NCBI GenBank assembly: GCA_963921795.1
Contig: OY997654.1
Location: 4,050,177 to 4,114,176 of the forward strand
Direction of reading: 5' to 3'
From: Nannobrachium achirus
Lineage: Eukaryota; Chordata; Actinopteri; Myctophiformes; Myctophidae
DNA length: 64,000 nucleotides
A model generated the notes under the pieces. That model saw only the letters and a list, made by a program, of their open reading frames with translations. It did not search any database and was not told the DNA's origin. Positions 1 through 11,965 of this stretch are shown here, piece by piece. The translations under genes and the position numbers were made by a program. Within the stretch, counting starts at the first letter, position 1. Each line of letters begins with the position of its first letter.

Positions 1-166
1 CACACATCACAGCAGCCACACACACACAGGAGCTCACTCACACGCTCAACTGTCTGAAAGTTGCGCAGCCTACACAGTCACATAGACATCATGATACCGC
101 ACTGCGCTTGTCTACCGGATTATAAAAGCCAGACCCGAGTCACCCGACCCGACATATACGTGACAA

Positions 167-312
167 ATGACGACCCTGAGCGGAGCGAGAAATGTGCAAA
201 TCAAGGTGAGCGACGGAGCGGCGGGGAGCGGAGGCCGACGAGCGAGTGGGACAAGAGCCCTCTGGAGCGTGGATCGGCTTTCGTTCCCGCTCCGCTTCGC
301 TCACATGCTCTG
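167..312. mobile_element. Right end of a GAGCGG-rich hAT-type element
   Basis: This stretch matches the right end of the complete element at 20754-21561. Both start with GACGACCCTGAGCGGAGCG, continue with GAGCGG-type repeats, and end in a CTCTG terminus. The left end was not found before base 167 and may lie upstream of the window or be lost. Bases 1-166 hold CA-rich sequence and nothing I recognise. Confidence 0.6.
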
Positions 313-480
313 ACAGACATACAACTAAAAATACTAATTAAAGTCCAACAGTCCCGTCAGTTATGTATACAGTATGTTATATCTAGTTATGGTCATCTCA
401 AGACCTCAGGAGGGACCCACCCAATACCTCCCCAGAGGAGCCTCTAAAAATCACACCCGTGTGAACTGAGCGGTGGTTTA

Positions 481-511
481 CCCCCCCCCCCCCCCCCCCT
501 CCCCCCCCCCC
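481..511. repeat. Poly-C tract
   Basis: Thirty-one bases that are all C except for one T. It abuts the left edge of the palindromic element at 519. Bases 313-480 hold no recognisable feature. The tract may mark a collapsed or poorly read junction. Confidence 0.85.
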
Positions 512-744
512 AATACTTTCAATACTTTCCAGAATTGTACCTAGAAACTGTAATTGGATGCAGTAAATTGATTGTTCAAAGGGAAATTGTTAATATTATA
601 GCCATTTTGTGAGAAAAAAGGGACAAACTTCACCCAAGACAAAATCGGAAATATGGTTTATGAATGCAATAAAAGGTAAAACTATAAACACAACATTATA
701 CAAAACTTTAAAGTTATAAAAGCAATGTTGTAATTATATTTAAA

Positions 745-1625
745 CTATTCATCATCAGTTTCAATCAGACATGTGTTTGCACACCCCATGTCTTTGCAGT
801 TTGCACATGCAGCAGAGCAGTCAATGCCATGCTTCTTGCAAGTGCACCTCATACTACTGCAGTCTGTCTTGCAGGTGCATCTGATGACATGTAGCAGTTC
901 CTGTGGAGCTGGAGGTATGTCTGTCTGGACAGGGACAAGCCCCCCATCATTCTCTTCCCATCCCCATTCTTGCAGCAGGAGCTCACATGCAGTTCCCTTC
1001 CACTGCTGCACTTGGTAGTACACACAGAGACTGTGATACTTTGCTGCTGCAGCTGTAGGTGGCAGACTCTCTGGCTTTACAGCTTGAGATGTGCTAGTAG
1101 CCACCTTCTCAAAAGCACTTGTATCTTAATGACTCAAGACCCTCCCCAGACTTCCCATTGTACAGCCAAACCAAAGCCTTCTCTCCTGCTGAAACAACCT
1201 CTGCTGTTGATTTTTTGAGGGGAGCTGCTTTCCCAATGCCATAAAGCTGGGAGGTAGTGTCACACCCAGCTACTGCATGGATGAAGAGAATGTGATTGCA
1301 CACACTGGGACCCAGCTGCTGTTTCAGACATTTGATGTTCCAGACATGTGGCTTCTTCATGCTATTTTTTGGCTCAGGTTTGAAGATGAGGTTGTGTGAC
1401 TTGAGGTCAGCATGGTAGATGAGGATCACCTTCAGCACAAGCTGGCATGGAGAGCAGCCATATCAAATGTTTCTGCTCTGGCATCCCTCGCCCTCTTGTG
1501 AGGTCACCACTGGTTTTCATACTCCTCATGAGCACCTGTTCGATAGCTAAATCTAAAGACAGGACAGCCCATAGCCGATCACTTCGTCTGACCACGTGAA
1601 CTCCCTCTTCAAATTCAAAAAACAT
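745..1625 (-). pseudogene. Decayed transposon gene, CXC-tailed, left arm
   Basis: Reading leftward from 1625, the frame shows an N-terminal block (FEEGVHVVRRSDRLWAVLS, then GDLTRGRGM). It jumps at about 1430, with internal coding sequence deleted, to LIYHADLKSHN and the motif GCDTTSQLYG. A one-base shift near 1106 separates this from the last part, which ends in a cysteine-rich block (CTCKTDCSSMRCTCKKHG, then CSAACANCKDMGCAN) resembling a tesmin/TSO1-type CXC domain. The family recurs in fish genomes as an uncharacterised repeat protein. The nuclease assignment is inferred from conserved acidic motifs. The gene is inactive. Confidence 0.75.
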
Positions 1626-2715
1626 CCCCCAGCACTGTTTGACACTTCCCTGATGCTTCGACAGCCACAGAAGCCAGTGCTAGCAGAGGCCATCTGGGCA
1701 CTCCATACACCTGACCTTTCAGAAGTCACAGGCCCTGTTCAGCATGTGTTGGATGGTGGATGGTGGATGGTTCAGCACGTGGATCCACTTACATGGACAC
1801 ATGCAAGCGGTATGGCGAGTATGTCACAAAACACCAAAGACATGACACACCTAAGGCGAGCAGGTGGGAGGACTGGAGCAACCGTGACCATAGATGAGTA
1901 CTTGCCTGTTACAATGCAAAAAGACGAGTTCCTTGCAAACAACACAAACAAACAGCAGTTCATCAACATGCTCAGTGGTCACCTACAGACACAGAACTGT
2001 CAGACACACCATGCCCCAGGAGATGCTGATCTCCTCATAGTACAAAAAGCAGTGGAATCTGCAACCACAACAAATACTGTGGTCATTGGTGATGACACAG
2101 ATCTGCTCATCCTCCTCATCTACCATGCTGACCTCAAGTCACACAACCTCATCTTCAAACTTGAGCCAAAAAATAGCGTGAAGAAGCAACATGTCTGGAA
2201 CATCAAATGTCTGAAACAGCAGCTGGGTCCCAGTGTGTGCAATCACATTCTCTTCATCCACGCAGTAGCTGGGTGTGACACTACCTCCCGGCTTTATGGC
2301 ATTGGGAAAGCAGCTCCCCTCAAAAAAATCACAACCATCAATGACTTCCATGAGCAAGCTACAGTGTTTGACAAACAGTCAGCATCAACAGCAGAGGTTG
2401 TTTCAGCAGGAGAGAAGGCTTTGGTTTGGCTGTACAATGGGAAGTCTGGGGAGGGTCTTGACTCATTAAGATACAAGTGCTTTTGAGAAGGTGGCTACTA
2501 GCACATCTCAAGCTGTAAAGCCAGAGAGTCTGCCACCTACAGCTGCAGCAGCAAAGTATCACAGTCTCCGTGTGTACTACCAAGTGCAGCAGTGGAAGGG
2601 AACTGCATGTGAGCTCCTGCTGCAAGAATGGGGATGGGAAGAGGATGATGGGGGGCTTGTCCCTGTCCAGACAGTGCATCAGATGCACCTGCAAACTGCA
2701 AAGTCTGATTGAAAC
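1596..2715 (+). pseudogene. Decayed transposon gene with PIN/FEN-like motifs, right arm
   Basis: An open frame of 296 codons runs to a stop at 2484, then continues one base out of frame to about 2712. Visible blocks are LFKFKKHPPALFDTSL, HHAPGDADLLIVQKAVE, VIGDDTDLLILLIYHAD, FIHAVAGCDTTSRLYG and KYHSLRVYYQVQQWKG. The spaced acidic motifs (GDAD, DDTD, GCDTTS) resemble the metal-binding residues of XPG/FEN-type PIN nucleases; this is inference. The tail is truncated by a deletion that removes the cysteine cluster kept in the left arm. The frameshift at TGCTTTTGAGAAGG is identical to the left-arm one. Confidence 0.75.
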
Positions 2716-2969
2716 TGATGATGATGATGATGATGATGATGAATAGTTTAAATACAATGACAACATTGCTTTTATAACTTTAAAGTTTTGTATAATGTTG
2801 TGTTTACAGTTTTACCTTTTATTGCATTCATAAACCATGTTTCCGATTTTGTCTTGGGTGAAGTTTGTCCCTTTTTTCTCACAAAATGGCTATAATATTT
2901 CAATTTCCCTTTGAACAATCAATTTACTGCATCCAACACAATTTCTAGGTAATTCTGGAAAGTATTGAA

Positions 2970-3459
2970 CCTTTTCTTTGGACAACAGCTAAGAAAACTT
3001 GCATAAATCAATTTTTAACATGGGCGTCAATGGGGAATTGGGACATCACCTATTTCAGCATTTTTCACTATGTTCCACCACTTGGATTTCTTAGGACTTT
3101 TGATATGTTATTACTAACATATTTATGAAACAAAAAAAGTTGAAAGAGTTTGTGTTGCAATTTGTTCAAGGTTAAACCCTAGAATGCCTGTACTATTAGC
3201 CTTGGCCAGGAGGAGGAGATGGGCAGTGATTTGGCCACCACTGCCGACCCGGCCATCAGGAGGGTGTAGCGGAGGGTTCACGGGTCGAAACACCTGATGA
3301 TCGATGGTTACCGCCTGAAGACATCAAATTTTCCTGGCTAAGGCTACATTTGGTGAATGGAGGAGAAGCATCGTTAGATGTAATTATAATCGGAAGAACC
3401 ATAAGCAGGGAAATACTTTGTTTTGTTGTTACTTTTGGATCAATTTATGAATTAATGTA
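2970..3459. other. Unassigned interval
   Basis: About 490 bases with no convincing gene or structured repeat on either strand. Nothing recognised. Confidence 0.6.
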
Positions 3460-3862
3460 TTAAAGGGATAAGAAACCCCGCCTCTTTATTTGTTTTATGG
3501 GATTTCAGAACATGAAAAGAAATCTGAAATGTAGGCGTGGTTATCTGCTGTTGTGGGGGGAGGGGGCGGAGTAATGCGTGCACATCATTGTGTTAGAACT
3601 ATCAGAGAGACAGAGCGAAGCTGTCGCACTTGTTGCCGTTTCCATTTCGGAAAGTCATTTCGGAAAGTCGCGAAAGTGACGCGTTGTGAGCTTGTATATC
3701 AGCTATGTAGCCGAGCTAATAGCCGTACGGCTATTTAGCTCGGCTACATAGCTACGTAGCTGATATACAAGCCCACAACAAGTCACTTTCGCGACGCGTT
3801 GTGAGCTTGTAGATCTGCTATTTTTCATGTGTGGAAGTTGTGTGTGTGTGCACGCTGTCACG

Positions 3863-3937
<75 letters not shown>

Positions 3938-4497
3938 ACACACACACACACACACACTACACAGAAAATAGCTATCGGCGATAGCTTAGCGTCCCTTCTT
4001 CTTCGGTTCCGTGGTAAACAGTCCAAAGCTGGAGAAAGTGTGTCCATGGAAAAAAGCTCAGACAGCTTGTTTGTAAAATACTTGCCCATTTTAACTGGTT
4101 ATAGAACATGGAGTTGCCGAATCTAATCAACAAGTGCCCCACTGCGACAGCCCTACAGTCTATGCTCTGAACAGCACAACGAGACGCCACAACAAGGGCA
4201 GAATGAAACCACGCCCCCCCTTGATACAACTCTATATTAAACAAACGTTAATATTAATTAGATATGCCTACGTCACATTGCACTCTAGAACAATGATAGC
4301 TTTAATGAGTGGCGCCAAAGTTTTCTTTTCTTCTAGAAACTGGAAGTAAACAGAAATAGCTGCAGAGACCAGCAGAAAGCTCTGAATCCACAAGGCTATA
4401 GGCAAACTGAACCATATCACTGCTCCCTATCACAAGTGACTCATTGATATAATATATATTTATAGAAAAAGTGATTTTGTGTTTCATGGACCTTTAA
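3460..4497. mobile_element. TTAA-site DNA transposon, non-autonomous
   Basis: A 1,030-bp element (3464-4493) begins AGGGATAAGAAACC and ends TTTCATGGACCT, flanked by TTAA on both sides (3460-3463, 4494-4497). That fits a TTAA-targeting family such as Kolobok or piggyBac, class not settled. A second copy at 32871 onward shares the first 100 bases and much of the interior. The interior holds a (CA)n tract (3865-3957), a perfect copy of the dispersed hairpin (3757-3825) and a stem formed by GCTATGTAGCCGAGCTAA and its inverse (about 3701-3755). No protein is encoded. Confidence 0.75.
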
Positions 4498-4779
4498 GTA
4501 GCCGTGTAATAAGCAGGATTCACCTCAGGATTTAATCATCCTGTCAGGGTTATTTCTCAAGGTCAATAATTATCCCTTCCATAAAGTCTAGTCTTCATCC
4601 ATGTGTGAAGCTGCTTTTAAATGAACTCAGAACAAACATTACAGTACATTTATATGGAGACCAGGCAGGAATCAAACCTGAGACCACTAAGGCTGCAACA
4701 ACTAATCAATTAAAGGACAACTTTAGTTTTTTACAACAAGGGTTCATATTTTAGATTGTAATTAAAGAATATAAAAGAT

Positions 4780-5093
4780 GAGTGTTAAAATGATTTAATT
4801 TACTTCTTTTTATTGTTTTAGAGATTCTTATTTCAGTGTTTGGGGGCATGCGTACAAGTGGCTAAATATGTCATTTTACACAGAATAAGCCCATTCCCAA
4901 GATACAACACAACCTTTCATGGTTGGATGTGACTTATGGGGGCTAAAAGTGTTACTGTAAATAGCAATAAAGAAACTGCTGGCTTATTGTGTCTAAAAAT
5001 ACATATTTAGCCACTTGTACGCATGCCCCACATTTTAGCACAGTAAACGCAATAAAACAATAGAACGAAGCAAATGAAAACATTTTAACACTC

Positions 5094-5095
<2 letters not shown>
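4780..5095. mobile_element. Hairpin MITE with long inverted repeats
   Basis: GAGTGTTAAAATG and GGGGCATGCGTACAAGTGG at 4780-4870 recur in inverted order at 5005-5095. The probable start is TTAAAGGACAACTTTAG at about 4711, typical of fish TTAA-site MITEs. The matching right end is not seen because a (TG)n tract follows. Confidence 0.6.

Positions 5096-5148
<53 letters not shown>
5096..5148. repeat. (TG)n microsatellite
   Basis: An uninterrupted TG dinucleotide run of about 50 bases directly after the MITE. Bases 5149-5437 carry no recognised feature. Confidence 0.95.
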
Positions 5149-5151
<3 letters not shown>

Positions 5152-5437
5152 ACACCCACAGCAAGAGAGGAGAATCATTAGCGCCCGCTCTCGTGCACAA
5201 TTAGAATAAAAACAAATATTATTTTGGCTATGTATCTGGGATGCATCCTGGTCAAATATCTGGCAGTGTGTGACCCCCTGTCGGTGATCTGTCGGTGATC
5301 TATCTTGTTGGCGAAAACCACAACGAGACGATTTCAAGAAAGTCACTCGTGCAGTGTGAAATGATCTGATGACTCGCCGACCATGCAAAATCGTACAATG
5401 TGTTCGAGCCCTTAGGGGCAGTCCCCTCACCCAACGG

Positions 5438-6171
5438 GACTCCCTTTTTTGCAGGTCTTTCAGTCCGAGTGTATCAAAAATAGGGATGTTCCTAGCGACT
5501 AATTTCACTGACGTGTACACGACAATTTTGAAACCGAATATTCGGATATCCGAAAATTAATTGATGAATTCATTTATTGACATTAACACGCAGAAAATAG
5601 CCAAAATTTAGCACATTTCAATCTATTAGGCTAAACCTCATTTGAAAAAGATATCAAGAGTATATGAAGGCCTTTTAATAATGTTTATATGCTACTATTG
5701 GAATCTGCTCCAAAATAATTTATTACATCACCAGTGAGTGAGAGACGTAACACTAAGTAGGTCAAATACCAATTAACAGCGCAGCACAGCGCAGCGCACC
5801 GCAACTGGACTGACTGGCCTCGTCTGGTGAAGCGACCTGTTCATCTCTCTGTTACGTTAAACCATTATTTATGGCAACTTATGATTGAGACTACTTTCTC
5901 CATGTTCTCACCTCAAAGAAGGCATATTTAAATGGCAGTAAATGTGTTAAAGCAAATTTTTATTATAAAGAAATGACATTAATATGTGTGCAAGATGCAA
6001 ATGTTGAATAAAGTTCATATCTCAATAATTAAAAATATATTTTATAGAATAACCGAATTTTATTTACAAACCGAATAGTGGGATCAGCCTCGTTTAGTCG
6101 GATAACCGAATAATCGCGCACATCCCTAATCAAAAAAGCACTTGGACTGAAAGACCTGCAAAAGAGGGACT
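5438..6171. mobile_element. Short hairpin element split by a hAT insertion
   Basis: CGGGACTCCCTTTTTTGCAG with GTCTTTCAGTCCGAGTG (5438-5471) is inverted at 6138-6171, so the two arms form a small foldback. A hAT element sits inside it. Removing that insert leaves a loop of only about ten bases. Confidence 0.6.
5481..6128. mobile_element. hAT-type element with 8-bp target duplication
   Basis: A 648-bp element with termini TAGGGATGT and ACATCCCTA, flanked by perfect ATCAAAAA duplications at 5473-5480 and 6129-6136. The 8-bp duplication and termini are hAT hallmarks. It has no transposase and is non-autonomous. Confidence 0.85.
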
Positions 6172-6726
6172 CCCGTAACACTGCAACGATCACTTTGTAC
6201 AGTCTCGCGAATGTCGCGATCGAACCAATACACCTAAAAGCTGGGAACTCTTAACAAACAAAACAAACAATTACTTGAAAACTTTGCAAGGCAGGCTTTG
6301 CTTGACACGGGAGAAAGGGCACAGTGAATGAGGGAGTAATGAGTTAGACTTTCATAATCATCCGAGACGGTATTACTTAGCTTGTGAGCTGCCTGTCGGT
6401 AGCAGACTGAGTTGTCTTGGCTTTCTACTGTGGAAAACCTGGTTTGTTTTTTCAGTTCAGTTCTGTTCAAGTCCAATCTATCTGAGCCCTATTTGCGCTA
6501 TATGAACGCTAGCACAGGATCAATTCTCTTAGCAGGTTGGTGATCTGATCTGGTCCCGGAAACACTACATGCATGTATGTTTGTGTGTAATTACCGGATA
6601 CAGTAGGCAGGCTCTAAACCGGATTTGAGCGCTGAGCAGTAAATAGAAACCAGGCTTTAGCCTGCAGCCCTGAACATTAAATACATTGTTTACTGACAGA
6701 GTTACAGACTCGATTTAGACCCCCTA
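6172..6726. other. Unassigned interval
   Basis: No gene or structured repeat recognised on either strand. Confidence 0.5.
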
Positions 6727-6948
6727 AAACAGTGGTTACCAAACGTTTTTGGTTGAGACCCAAAAGGGAGATTAGACATTTAGCCGGTACCCAAACTAGT
6801 GAAAACAGCTGATCTGAAAAGATCTGAAAAGAAATGTTGGAAACAAAGTATTAAGGGACCCATAAATGTGTCTGTGACCTACAAATGGGCCCTGGCCCAG
6901 TGCTTGAGAACCAGTGCCCCTGGAATCCTCTTTGAGAATCACTGGACT
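6727..6948. mobile_element. hAT-like fragment, CAGTGGTT termini
   Basis: It starts CAGTGGTTACCAAACG and ends TTTGAGAATCACTG, the termini of Charlie-like hAT MITEs in fish. No good 8-bp duplication is visible, so it is probably old. Bases 6949-7372 hold A/T-rich sequence without recognised features. Confidence 0.5.
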
Positions 6949-7372
6949 AGAATGTGATTATTTTTTTATGTAAAATAAAATATGTGAATGAATAATAATA
7001 AATACAATATTTGAATTAGATATATGTTACAATTTAGCTTGACAAATGTCTTTCCTTTCTTTATCAAATGTAAAAGTACAGTTATGTACAGTCTAGAAAG
7101 CTGTAATAAAATATTTCTAAAGGAAGAACACATTTTTAGTCGTTTTAGTTGGTTAGAAAATGCCAAAAACTACTTCCAGCTAAATTTTAAAGGTGATTGC
7201 AAAAAGGTGCCATTATCCGATGAATCGATTAATGGTTTAAACAAAGAATCGCCCGATTAATCGTTAGTTGCAGCCTTAGTGACCTCAGGACTGTAACCAC
7301 TTTAACTCCACTGTTTATTTGATGGATTTCATTGTATAATGTTTACAGTTGTGTCATAACTGTGTGTTTCAG

Positions 7373-7495
7373 AGGATATGATTCCCACAGAGGGAGGATC
7401 AACAGGAGCAGTGATTGGAGTGATTTTTACACTGATCATCATCTTAGTGGCAGCAGGACTGGGATATAAGTACTGGAGGAAGAAGAAGCAACCTG
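7373..7495 (+). CDS. Transmembrane exon of a type I membrane protein
   Basis: A 123-bp exon, acceptor TGTGTTTCAG and donor CCTG/GTGAGTG, phase 1 to 1. The 41 codons read a juxtamembrane piece (EDMIPTEGGSTG), a hydrophobic span (AVIGVIFTLIIILVAAGLG) and a basic stop-transfer tail (YKYWRKKKQP). The type of exon resembles those following immunoglobulin-like or MHC class I ectodomains, but no such domain is in the window, so family is open. The donor leads directly into a (GT)n tract. It is the most upstream host exon seen. Confidence 0.72.
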
Positions 7496-7498
7496 GTG

Positions 7499-7505
<7 letters not shown>

Positions 7506-7577
<72 letters not shown>
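7506..7577. repeat. (GT)n microsatellite at a splice donor
   Basis: An almost pure GT run beginning about 10 bases after the GT donor of the transmembrane exon. Confidence 0.95.
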
Positions 7578-7579
<2 letters not shown>

Positions 7580-8331
7580 TAGGGCTTTCACACCTAGTAT
7601 TTCTTACAGATTGACTAGTTGAAGCCACTGGTAGTCGACTAGTCGTTAACCTATTATGTCATAATAAAGAGCGCTGTGGCACGGCTTTTCACAGCAGCCA
7701 AGTTACCATGACAACATATACACAAACCCACGCGTGCATGTTACTGCAACATAACAAGACCAGCATAGCTGCTACAGTAACAAGGAATGGAAACCCATGG
7801 ACTCACCAAAATCTGCAGTGTCTCTCGTTAAACAAACTACACAATAATCCATCTGCACGTCGGCTAGGCTAGGCTTTAGGCTAGCTCGCTAGTCGCTACA
7901 CAAACAAACCACCGTCTTTTAATTACTTCTAATTAAACCAACATCGGGCAGTCTGTTGTGAACTAATGCTATGTCTTCATTCTTCACTTGTTGCTTTGTT
8001 CGCGCTACCATTTTAAACTGACAACTATTCTGTACTGTACTGTAGCGTAGTCTCTGTAGTGTCATTGCTGCGGTGTGCAGCAATGACACTGGATGAACTT
8101 TAGGTGAACTCTGAGATTAACCCCCGCCGGTGAGGGAGATGATGCAGTGTGGGTGACTGGATAATTATATTCCGTTTATAATGGTTGTTAAAAATAAAAC
8201 TATTACGATAATCGAAACGAAATTAGCTTGCTAGGCCTACATAATGTATACATATATTCTTTTCTTAACAACTTTTCGACTAGTACCTACACAAGATCGA
8301 CTAGTGGTTTTACTAGTTGGTGAAAGCCCTA
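7580..8331. mobile_element. hAT-type element
   Basis: Termini TAGGGCTTTCACACC and GGTGAAAGCCCTA, about 752 bp, no transposase. The flanks GTGTGTAT and GTGTATAT are an approximate 8-bp duplication within a GT/AT microsatellite. Just inside the ends are repeated GACTAGT motifs on both sides. Confidence 0.75.
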
Positions 8332-8619
8332 GTGTATATGTGTGCGTATGTGTATGTGTATATGTATATATATATATATTAGGGCTGTCAAATGATTACA
8401 ATTTTTAATCAGATTAATCACAGCTTAAAAATTAATTAATCATGATTAATCACGAATCGAACTATGTCCAAAATATGCCATTTCTGTCTGTATATTGTTG
8501 TGGAAATGGAAAGATAAAGGCGGAATAAGGCGGATACATTTATACAGTATGTACTGTATGTATGTATGTTTACCAGTAAGACTCCCTAATCGGGAGATAA
8601 GCGACCGTCAGGTTGCAGC

Positions 8620-8960
8620 GTGATTTTTAGGTCCAAAAATGTGTAAAAAGAATTCGGCCTGATGGTGGCGCTATATGTGACAGATCCATGTTGATGAGAT
8701 AAGTGTAGACATACTCTGTAGCGATTTGTGTGAATTTAGGGCAAAAACTGTAGGAGCAGTGTTCAAAAATGTGTTTTAAAAATCGGCCTGAAGGTGGCGC
8801 TCTATGGGACAGATCCATGTTGAAGACATGAGTGTAGACTTACCGTGTACCGATTTGTGTGATTTTAGGGCACAAATTGGAGGATCTGTGTCCGTAAATG
8901 TGTTTTCCAAGAACCGGCCTCATGGTGGCGCTAGAAGAGGGGCATTTGAGAAAAGAGGAG
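8620..8960. repeat. Three-copy tandem repeat with GGTGGCGCTA core
   Basis: Three imperfect units of roughly 130 bases, each with AAAATGTGT, CGGCCT-ATGGTGGCGCT and CAGATCCATGTTGA. The core GGCCTCATGGTGGCGCTA also occurs at about 32060 in the Helitron-like repeats. Confidence 0.7.
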
Positions 8961-9361
8961 ATCCATGTTGATGAGATGTGTGTAGACATCTCTTTGTCTG
9001 TGGCAGAGCAACGCGGTGAGCAGCCGATTTGGGGTCGTCATTTGGTTGTTTTTTAGCTTTTTGGCGGGGGTCCCTGGGGGTCCCTGGAGCTGCGGGGGTC
9101 CCTGGAAGGGTGGAGGTTGTGGATTGGCAGACAAGGAGTGTGTGTGGGAAATTTCACATGGATAGGGGCAACGATGGCGGAGATATGAGTAGGGCAAAAG
9201 TGTGACGTGACGTGACAGACAGACAGACTGACGGACAGACAGGCGGTGGAGGTTTTGATAGTAACTGCGACCTGGCTGTCGCAATTATAATCATTAGTAT
9301 TGTTTATTTTAATTATTATTATTAAGGAACTCTAGAAATCTCAAATGGAACTGTTACCCCA

Positions 9362-9405
9362 GTGACCCGATGCCGGATAAGCGGTTGAAGATGGATGGAT
9401 GGTGG
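9362..9405 (+). mobile_element. SINE/LINE 3' tail fragment
   Basis: CCGGATAAGCGGTTGAAGAT followed by GGATGG repeats is a common 3' tail of fish non-LTR retrotransposons and dependent SINEs. The 5' limit is unclear. Confidence 0.55.
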
Positions 9406-10004
9406 ATTATTTTAGAGTAGGTTAGTAGGTTTGTCATTCATGATGGAAAATACATGTGGAACTTTTAAGTGGAACTTAAAAGTCATTGAGGGGGAGATGA
9501 TTACTTGATATATGTCTGGGCTACAGATAATTCATTCAGTTGACACACGCAGCACAAGCCAAACTGTGCCGAATCTGCCGATTGCCTATGTCAAATCCCG
9601 GTCAAATCAGGGTCAACTAGCCTCGTTAACCTTTGTTACACAGCTGGCAAATATGCGCAGTGTTGAAGACAAATGATCACGCATCCGATCGGGACCATTT
9701 CTCTGGATCTAATGCAAGCAGTTGGAGCCTAACATCGTGGATTTTAATGTGTTGCTGTTGTCCTCTCCAATTGAACATCCAAAGGTAGTAGTAGATCTCT
9801 ATTTCAGATGTATTGATGATCAGTTATTAATCCAGTGGCAGCAATGGTTTCCAAGAGGTTTTCAGGCAGCGTCTCCCCCTCTGCTGTCTGCTCAGTGAGT
9901 GAGACGTGAGAGGGGTAAGGGGGGGGGGGGACGACAGGCTGCGCAGAGTGTTCTCCTCGGCTGCAGTGAATGGGGCCCGGTCGGTTATGCTGCGCGTGCG
10001 TTAA

Positions 10005-10284
10005 TAGGCTCTATGCATATACGCCATTTTGTTCTACTTCCGGGTGTCTTTCGACTTCCTTCACAGGTGTTGCTGATGATACTAATCAAGGCTCTGTTTG
10101 ATTTATTGCACAGTGGGTCTTGTAGCAGAGTGTTTCCAGTGAGCCAACATGCACAATATCAGCACCCTGACTCTGTTTGACCAGAATGGAACAGACCCTT
10201 CATTAGTATCATCGGTAACACCTGTGAAGGAAGTCGAAAGACACCCGGAAGTAGAACAAAATGGTGTATATGCATAGAGCCTAT
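10005..10284. mobile_element. 280-bp MITE with long terminal inverted repeats
   Basis: TAGGCTCTATGCATATACGC starts inverted repeats of about 80 bases that include CTTCCGGGTGTCTTTCGACT. Perfect 8-bp flanks TGCGTTAA lie at 9997-10004 and 10285-10292. It looks like a hAT-related MITE inserted in an older hAT element. Confidence 0.85.
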
Positions 10285-10332
10285 TGCGTTAAATATTTTA
10301 ACGTGATTAAGCCCAACAATTAATTAGCGCCG

Positions 10333-10333
<1 letters not shown>

Positions 10334-10381
<48 letters not shown>
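10334..10381. repeat. (TA)n microsatellite
   Basis: A pure TA run. The following interval, 10382-11476, holds no gene. It contains a stem at about 10570-10645 around CCTTGGATCAAGG, and a half copy of the dispersed hairpin at 10812-10846. Confidence 0.9.
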
Positions 10382-10383
<2 letters not shown>

Positions 10384-11475
10384 CCTACATCCATTTGACT
10401 TTGACTGAAGATTTTTAAAACTATATCTTTTATAGTTATAGTGCTCAGTGTGAATGGCTAAACTGTTGAGGGCCCCAGCCCAGATTGACAGCTGTCTGTC
10501 TGCCTGCCCAGAATCTATTGCATTAGTGACCTCGGACCGACCCATCTACCAATGACCATTGGGGGTTATTAGCCTTGGATCAAGGCTATCATATATTTTA
10601 TAGATGATATATGATCTATGATATCTTGATCCAAGGTTAGGGGTTTATGCTGGCGTAATTGCATCATATTTATAAACTATGTACATCAGCTAAGTCAGTT
10701 ATAGGCCTACAGAAGACATGACAGGCTGATTTAGAGACTGAAGTGCATGATAACATTTTGCCACGGTTCAATGCTGAAAACACAAATCTACGCGATCAGA
10801 ATGTGTCACAAACGCGATGCGTTGTGTGCTTGCAGATCTGCGTTATCAAGCGAAACCATCATATGGCGGACGTCATTTTCACCGTAGTAGGCTACCACAA
10901 TAATGCGTTATCATACACGTTAACATTTCTCTAAATGTTGTCTGCAAATGTGGGAATTGATTTGCAGAGCTCACAAAATACAAAATTCTTGGTCATTGCG
11001 GCAGGAACTTTCTTTCTCTTTTCTTCTTCTCATACTCTCTCTCACTCTCTCTCAACTCCTACGGCGACTTTCCTTTCTTTTTATTGTGGTTTTTGCCTGG
11101 CGTTTGGCCGCGTCCGGGGGTTTTAGAAACATTTATTTATCGGAATGACGCAGACGTGTCGGTGAGACTGTGGAACATGTGTCTTCTCCTTAGAATCAAC
11201 AGAACTGTGAGCGTGAGCGGAGCAGCGCTTGTTCCATGGGAGCGAGCTCTGCTGTGTGTGTGAACAGCCTATGCATGAGCACAGTGGCAGTGCTCGCTGT
11301 GCGCAGAAGGCAAATTGGCTCCGTCTTTGATCAGGATCACGTAACGCTTTGTTTTAGCGGTATTACAGAGACAATTTCACAGAAGTCATTACAAAACACA
11401 GTACTACAGGGAATGAATGTGAAATTAGATATACATGTTTTTACTTGTTATTTTATTTTCAAGGCATTCACACAG

Positions 11476-11476
<1 letters not shown>

Positions 11477-11561
<85 letters not shown>
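11477..11561. repeat. (CA)n microsatellite
   Basis: An uninterrupted CA run; apparent open frames through it are repeat artefacts. Confidence 0.95.
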
Positions 11562-11567
<6 letters not shown>

Positions 11568-11807
11568 AACACGTGACTGTCACCAAACACAGCAAAGAAT
11601 GGAGGAATGTGCCCACGCACGCTTTGAAAGCCTGCATGCATGGACTTGTTTGTTTGGCTGATATAGATGCAGTCCTATCAAGTATATGCGTGAACGTGGC
11701 GTGTTGTTTGCAATCGGTTAAATATCCACACAGAGACACAGACACACACTCACGCTAGTCTCCAGCCTTCCTTTGCCGAAGAACAAAATAGGGAGGAGTG
11801 TACTACT

Positions 11808-11931
<124 letters not shown>

Positions 11932-11965
11932 CTTGTGTGAGTGAGCCCAGCTGTAGGCTAGTCTT

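Larger units (their letters stand above)
519..2969. mobile_element. Palindromic element with PIN-like/CXC protein remnants
   Basis: Arms 519-1424 and 2114-2969 are inverted copies of one another, with outer ends TCAATACTTTCCAGAATT and its complement, around a spacer of about 690 bases. Each arm carries the 3' half of the same gene reading outward. The left arm keeps the cysteine-rich tail, which a deletion removed from the right arm. The architecture matches 54135-58629. Superfamily is unknown to me; no clean target duplication is visible because a poly-C tract abuts the left side. Confidence 0.75.
8380..10335. mobile_element. Composite hAT-like element with nested insertions
   Basis: The left end, TAGGGCTGTCAAATGATTAC with AATTAATC-rich sequence, is typical of a fish hAT element. 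The presumed right part is GCGTTAAATATTTTAACGTG near 10286-10310, and the far terminus is lost in a TA repeat. In between are a three-copy tandem repeat (8620-8960), a SINE/LINE-like tail (9362-9405) and a complete small MITE (10005-10284). That the two ends belong together is inference. Confidence 0.5.

Noticed and set aside
61..447. A 128-codon open frame at the window start
   Set aside because: It overlaps the GC-rich end of a hAT MITE and has no recognisable domain.
7373..7495. Calling the transmembrane exon MHC class I
   Set aside because: The hydrophobic span and basic tail are generic. No alpha-3 or other immunoglobulin-like exon is in the window, so the family cannot be named.
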